Positions 61,971 to 64,000 of a stretch of 64,000 nt of DNA are shown here, in pieces. The stretch's first letter is position 1. Each line of letters begins with the position of its first letter. Source of the DNA: Prevotella sp. E2-28 (lineage in GTDB: Bacteria > Bacteroidota > Bacteroidia > Bacteroidales > Bacteroidaceae); assembly GCF_022024055.1 (NCBI RefSeq), contig NZ_CP091788.1, forward strand, positions 2,852,001-2,916,000, in the 5' to 3' direction. The notes beneath the pieces are model-generated. The model was not told where the DNA came from. It saw only the letters and a list, made by a program, of their open reading frames with translations, and made no database searches. The position numbers and the translations under genes were made by a program.

Positions 61971-64000
61971 ATGAAAATTAACAACTACAAAATTCTACTT
62001 GTACTCACACTGATGTGCTTGATGACTGCGATAACAGCCAATGCAAGACCTATCACATTGGAGCAAGCCCGACAAAAAGCCTTGCTATTCAAAACACAGA
62101 AAGGCGACATACGGCCCATTAAAGCTGTGGTAAACAAGAAACGACTAGCTCCCAGAAGAGCAGGCAGTACGACCAGTTATGATCCCTACTACGTGTTTGA
62201 GCACGATAATAACGAAGGCTTCGTCATCGTATCGGGTGACGACCAGACCATTGATGTACTGGGCTATACCGACAACGGAACCTTCGACTACGAGCAACTC
62301 CCACCCGCCCTGCAGGATATGCTGAATGGCTACGCTCGCCAAATTGAGAAGATTCAGGCAGGAGCACCAGTACTTAAAGCGCCTGCCACCCATCCAAAAG
62401 TAGAAACACTGATGACTACAAAATGGAGCCAAGGCTCTCCTTATAACGATGCATGTCCGCTGGATGGAGGCAAACGTTCAGTAACAGGCTGCGTAGCTAC
62501 AGCAATGGCTCAGATTCTGTACTACAACCGCGATAAGTCGGTCACAGAGACACAGGCAGCCATTCCTGCCTATAACACTTGGACAAAGAATATCCATGTG
62601 GATGGTATTCCCGCCGGCTCAGCTATCGACTGGAATAACATGAAGGACACCTACGGTTCGGCTACCGATATACAGAAGAAAGCCGTAGCTGATCTTATGC
62701 ACTACTGTGGTGTATCAGTACAGATGGACTATACTAACAGTTCATCAGGTGCGCAGTCAAGTGCCGTAGTCAGTGCCATCAAGAATTACTTTGGCTATAG
62801 TGCTGACGCCTACCTTTGGGACTACACCAACGATACAGAGGCTGATGCTGTGATGTATGCCGAGATGGAAGCAGGAAGAGCTGTATATGTGAGCGGTGCA
62901 AACGCCTCTGTAGGTCATGCCTTCGTATGCGACGGCTATGAAAACAAGCGCTATCACATCAACTGGGGTTGGGGCGGAACTAGTGATGGCTTGTACTATC
63001 TATCCAACCTGACACCAGGCGACGGACAAGGTATTGGCGGTAGCGACGATGGTTACAACTATTACAAGGACTTTCTGATTCACATGGAGCCGAAAGACTA
63101 CCAGAATATGGCGATAAAATTTGAAGATGCCGAGGTAGGAAGAATCTGTATGGCCAACTGGGATGCCGATAAAGACGGGAAACTGACCTACGGTGAAGTA
63201 GCATTGGTTACATCACTTGGCGAGGCTTTCAAGGGCAACACCAACATCAAGCGATTCAATGAACTATACTACTTCACATCGCTCAACACTCTGACAGAAG
63301 ATGCCTTCAACGGATGTACAAACCTGGCTTCAATTCGTTTGCCAAAGGCATTGAAGCATATAGGAGCACGTTCCTTTAAGGATTGCGCCACACTGAGACA
63401 AATCAACCTGCCTACAGGCATTCAGAGCCTTGGCGCTGATGCTTTCAATGGCTGTATGATGATGAACGCCATTGAAATACCCAGTGCCATCACAGCCATT
63501 GAGGACGGTACGTTTAAAGGATGTGCACAGATCACATCTGTAGAATTACCAATCGGTGTCAAGAAGATTGGCAATGAAGCCTTTGCCGGCTGCACACACC
63601 TCAGCACATTTACCATTAGGACCTTCCATCCAAAGGATATCAGTCTTGGCACAGATATCTTTGCCAACGACAACCTCACAGACGCTACGCTCAATGTGAT
63701 GCAGGGCACAAAGAGTTATTTCTCTACAACAACTCAATGGAAAGACTTTGGCAACATCCACGAGATGCGCGAACGCTCTGGTGGACAGTTTGCTGAACTT
63801 GAATCAGGCCAAACATATTATTTATACAATGTGGGCACAGGCAAATATCTGACAAAAGGTGAGGCATGGGGCACACAGGCAATTGTGGGTGATAGTCCCA
63901 TGAGATTCCAGATGTGCCTGCCAACATTAACGCCTGAAGGTATCTATTTCCTTACCTCGCCTGATACAGGTAAGGAAGGTAACTTTCTGTTCCGTACAAC
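61971..64000 (+). CDS. Secreted C10-family cysteine protease with BspA-like leucine-rich repeats (cut by window end)
   Basis: At least 676 residues; the frame is open at base 64000. Signal peptide MKINNYKILLVLTLMCLMTAITANA. An N-terminal pro-region (PITLEQARQKALLF to FVIVSGDDQTIDVLGYTDNG) is followed by the streptopain-like catalytic domain with Cys174 in VTGCVATAMAQILYYN and His316 in VGHAFVCDGY, then HINWGWGG. An EF-hand-like stretch (NWDADKDGKLTYGEVAL) follows, and then BspA-type leucine-rich repeats (AFNGCTNLASIRLPKALKHI). The end starts a beta domain (YYLYNVGTGKYLTKGE). Extracellular protease; a type IX sorting domain may lie beyond the window. Confidence 0.92.
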   Translation, partial: MKINNYKILLVLTLMCLMTAITANARPITLEQARQKALLFKTQKGDIRPIKAVVNKKRLAPRRAGSTTSYDPYYVFEHDNNEGFVIVSGDDQTIDVLGYTDNGTFDYEQLPPALQDMLNGYARQIEKIQAGAPVLKAPATHPKVETLMTTKWSQGSPYNDACPLDGGKRSVTGCVATAMAQILYYNRDKSVTETQAAIPAYNTWTKNIHVDGIPAGSAIDWNNMKDTYGSATDIQKKAVADLMHYCGVSVQMDYTNSSSGAQSSAVVSAIKNYFGYSADAYLWDYTNDTEADAVMYAEMEAGRAVYVSGANASVGHAFVCDGYENKRYHINWGWGGTSDGLYYLSNLTPGDGQGIGGSDDGYNYYKDFLIHMEPKDYQNMAIKFEDAEVGRICMANWDADKDGKLTYGEVALVTSLGEAFKGNTNIKRFNELYYFTSLNTLTEDAFNGCTNLASIRLPKALKHIGARSFKDCATLRQINLPTGIQSLGADAFNGCMMMNAIEIPSAITAIEDGTFKGCAQITSVELPIGVKKIGNEAFAGCTHLSTFTIRTFHPKDISLGTDIFANDNLTDATLNVMQGTKSYFSTTTQWKDFGNIHEMRERSGGQFAELESGQTYYLYNVGTGKYLTKGEAWGTQAIVGDSPMRFQMCLPTLTPEGIYFLTSPDTGKEGNFLFRT

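Overview
The window looks like chromosome of a Bacteroidota organism, most likely a Prevotella-type gut or rumen bacterium. The grounds are tandem SusC/SusD pairs, a hybrid two-component regulator, type IX secretion (PorQ) and proteins with type IX-style tails, a C10 protease with BspA-like repeats, and many Bacteroidota promoters (TTTG, 19-20 bp, TAnnTTTG). Genus is inferred; no rRNA is present.

Region 1 (1-24.9 kb, minus strand) is a polysaccharide-utilization-type locus. From its promoter near 24.87 kb it reads fasciclin lipoprotein, SusC, SusD, two further fasciclin-type lipoproteins, a second SusC and a second SusD, ending at an 11-bp hairpin. A hybrid two-component regulator and a very large secreted glycan-binding-like protein (cut by the window start) follow. 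No glycoside hydrolase is visible. Most junctions carry an AT-rich AATTG linker repeat.

Region 2 (25-36.1 kb) has a CAP-domain protein and then a complete 9.87-kb integrative mobilizable element in the 3' end of tRNA-Ser(GGA). A 15-bp direct repeat bounds it (26126-26140 and 35999-36013). The tRNA's probable original terminator now lies beyond the far end, while the element supplies a replacement next to the tRNA. Cargo in transcription order: excisionase, tyrosine integrase, a small orf, a DUF3987 ATPase, a Toprim primase, a winged-helix-like orf, a MobV relaxase, two exported proteins and HicA/HicB. Noncoding modules include a candidate 70-nt RNA, inverted iterons, a shared 25-bp promoter box, a candidate oriT and an outward promoter.

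Region 3 (36.1-49.9 kb) holds tatD, a polyprenyl synthase and a TonB-family gene (minus), then porQ-cmk (plus). A three-gene operon follows with a second fasciclin-like protein paralogous to one in region 1. Next is a 640-bp gene-free patch with a broken piece of a diverged cmk, a MITE-like inverted repeat and two short tandem arrays. An overlapping minus-strand series (alpha-2-macroglobulin, DUF1573, meaB, ispH, S8 protease) extends to 55.3 kb.

Region 4 (55.4-64 kb) holds clpB, a TSCPD protein, a DUF2461 protein, a type-B carboxylesterase, an SDR oxidoreductase, a candidate 95-nt RNA and the start of a secreted C10 protease cut by the window end.

Coordinates and motifs were read by eye; family names rest on recognised motifs, not searches.
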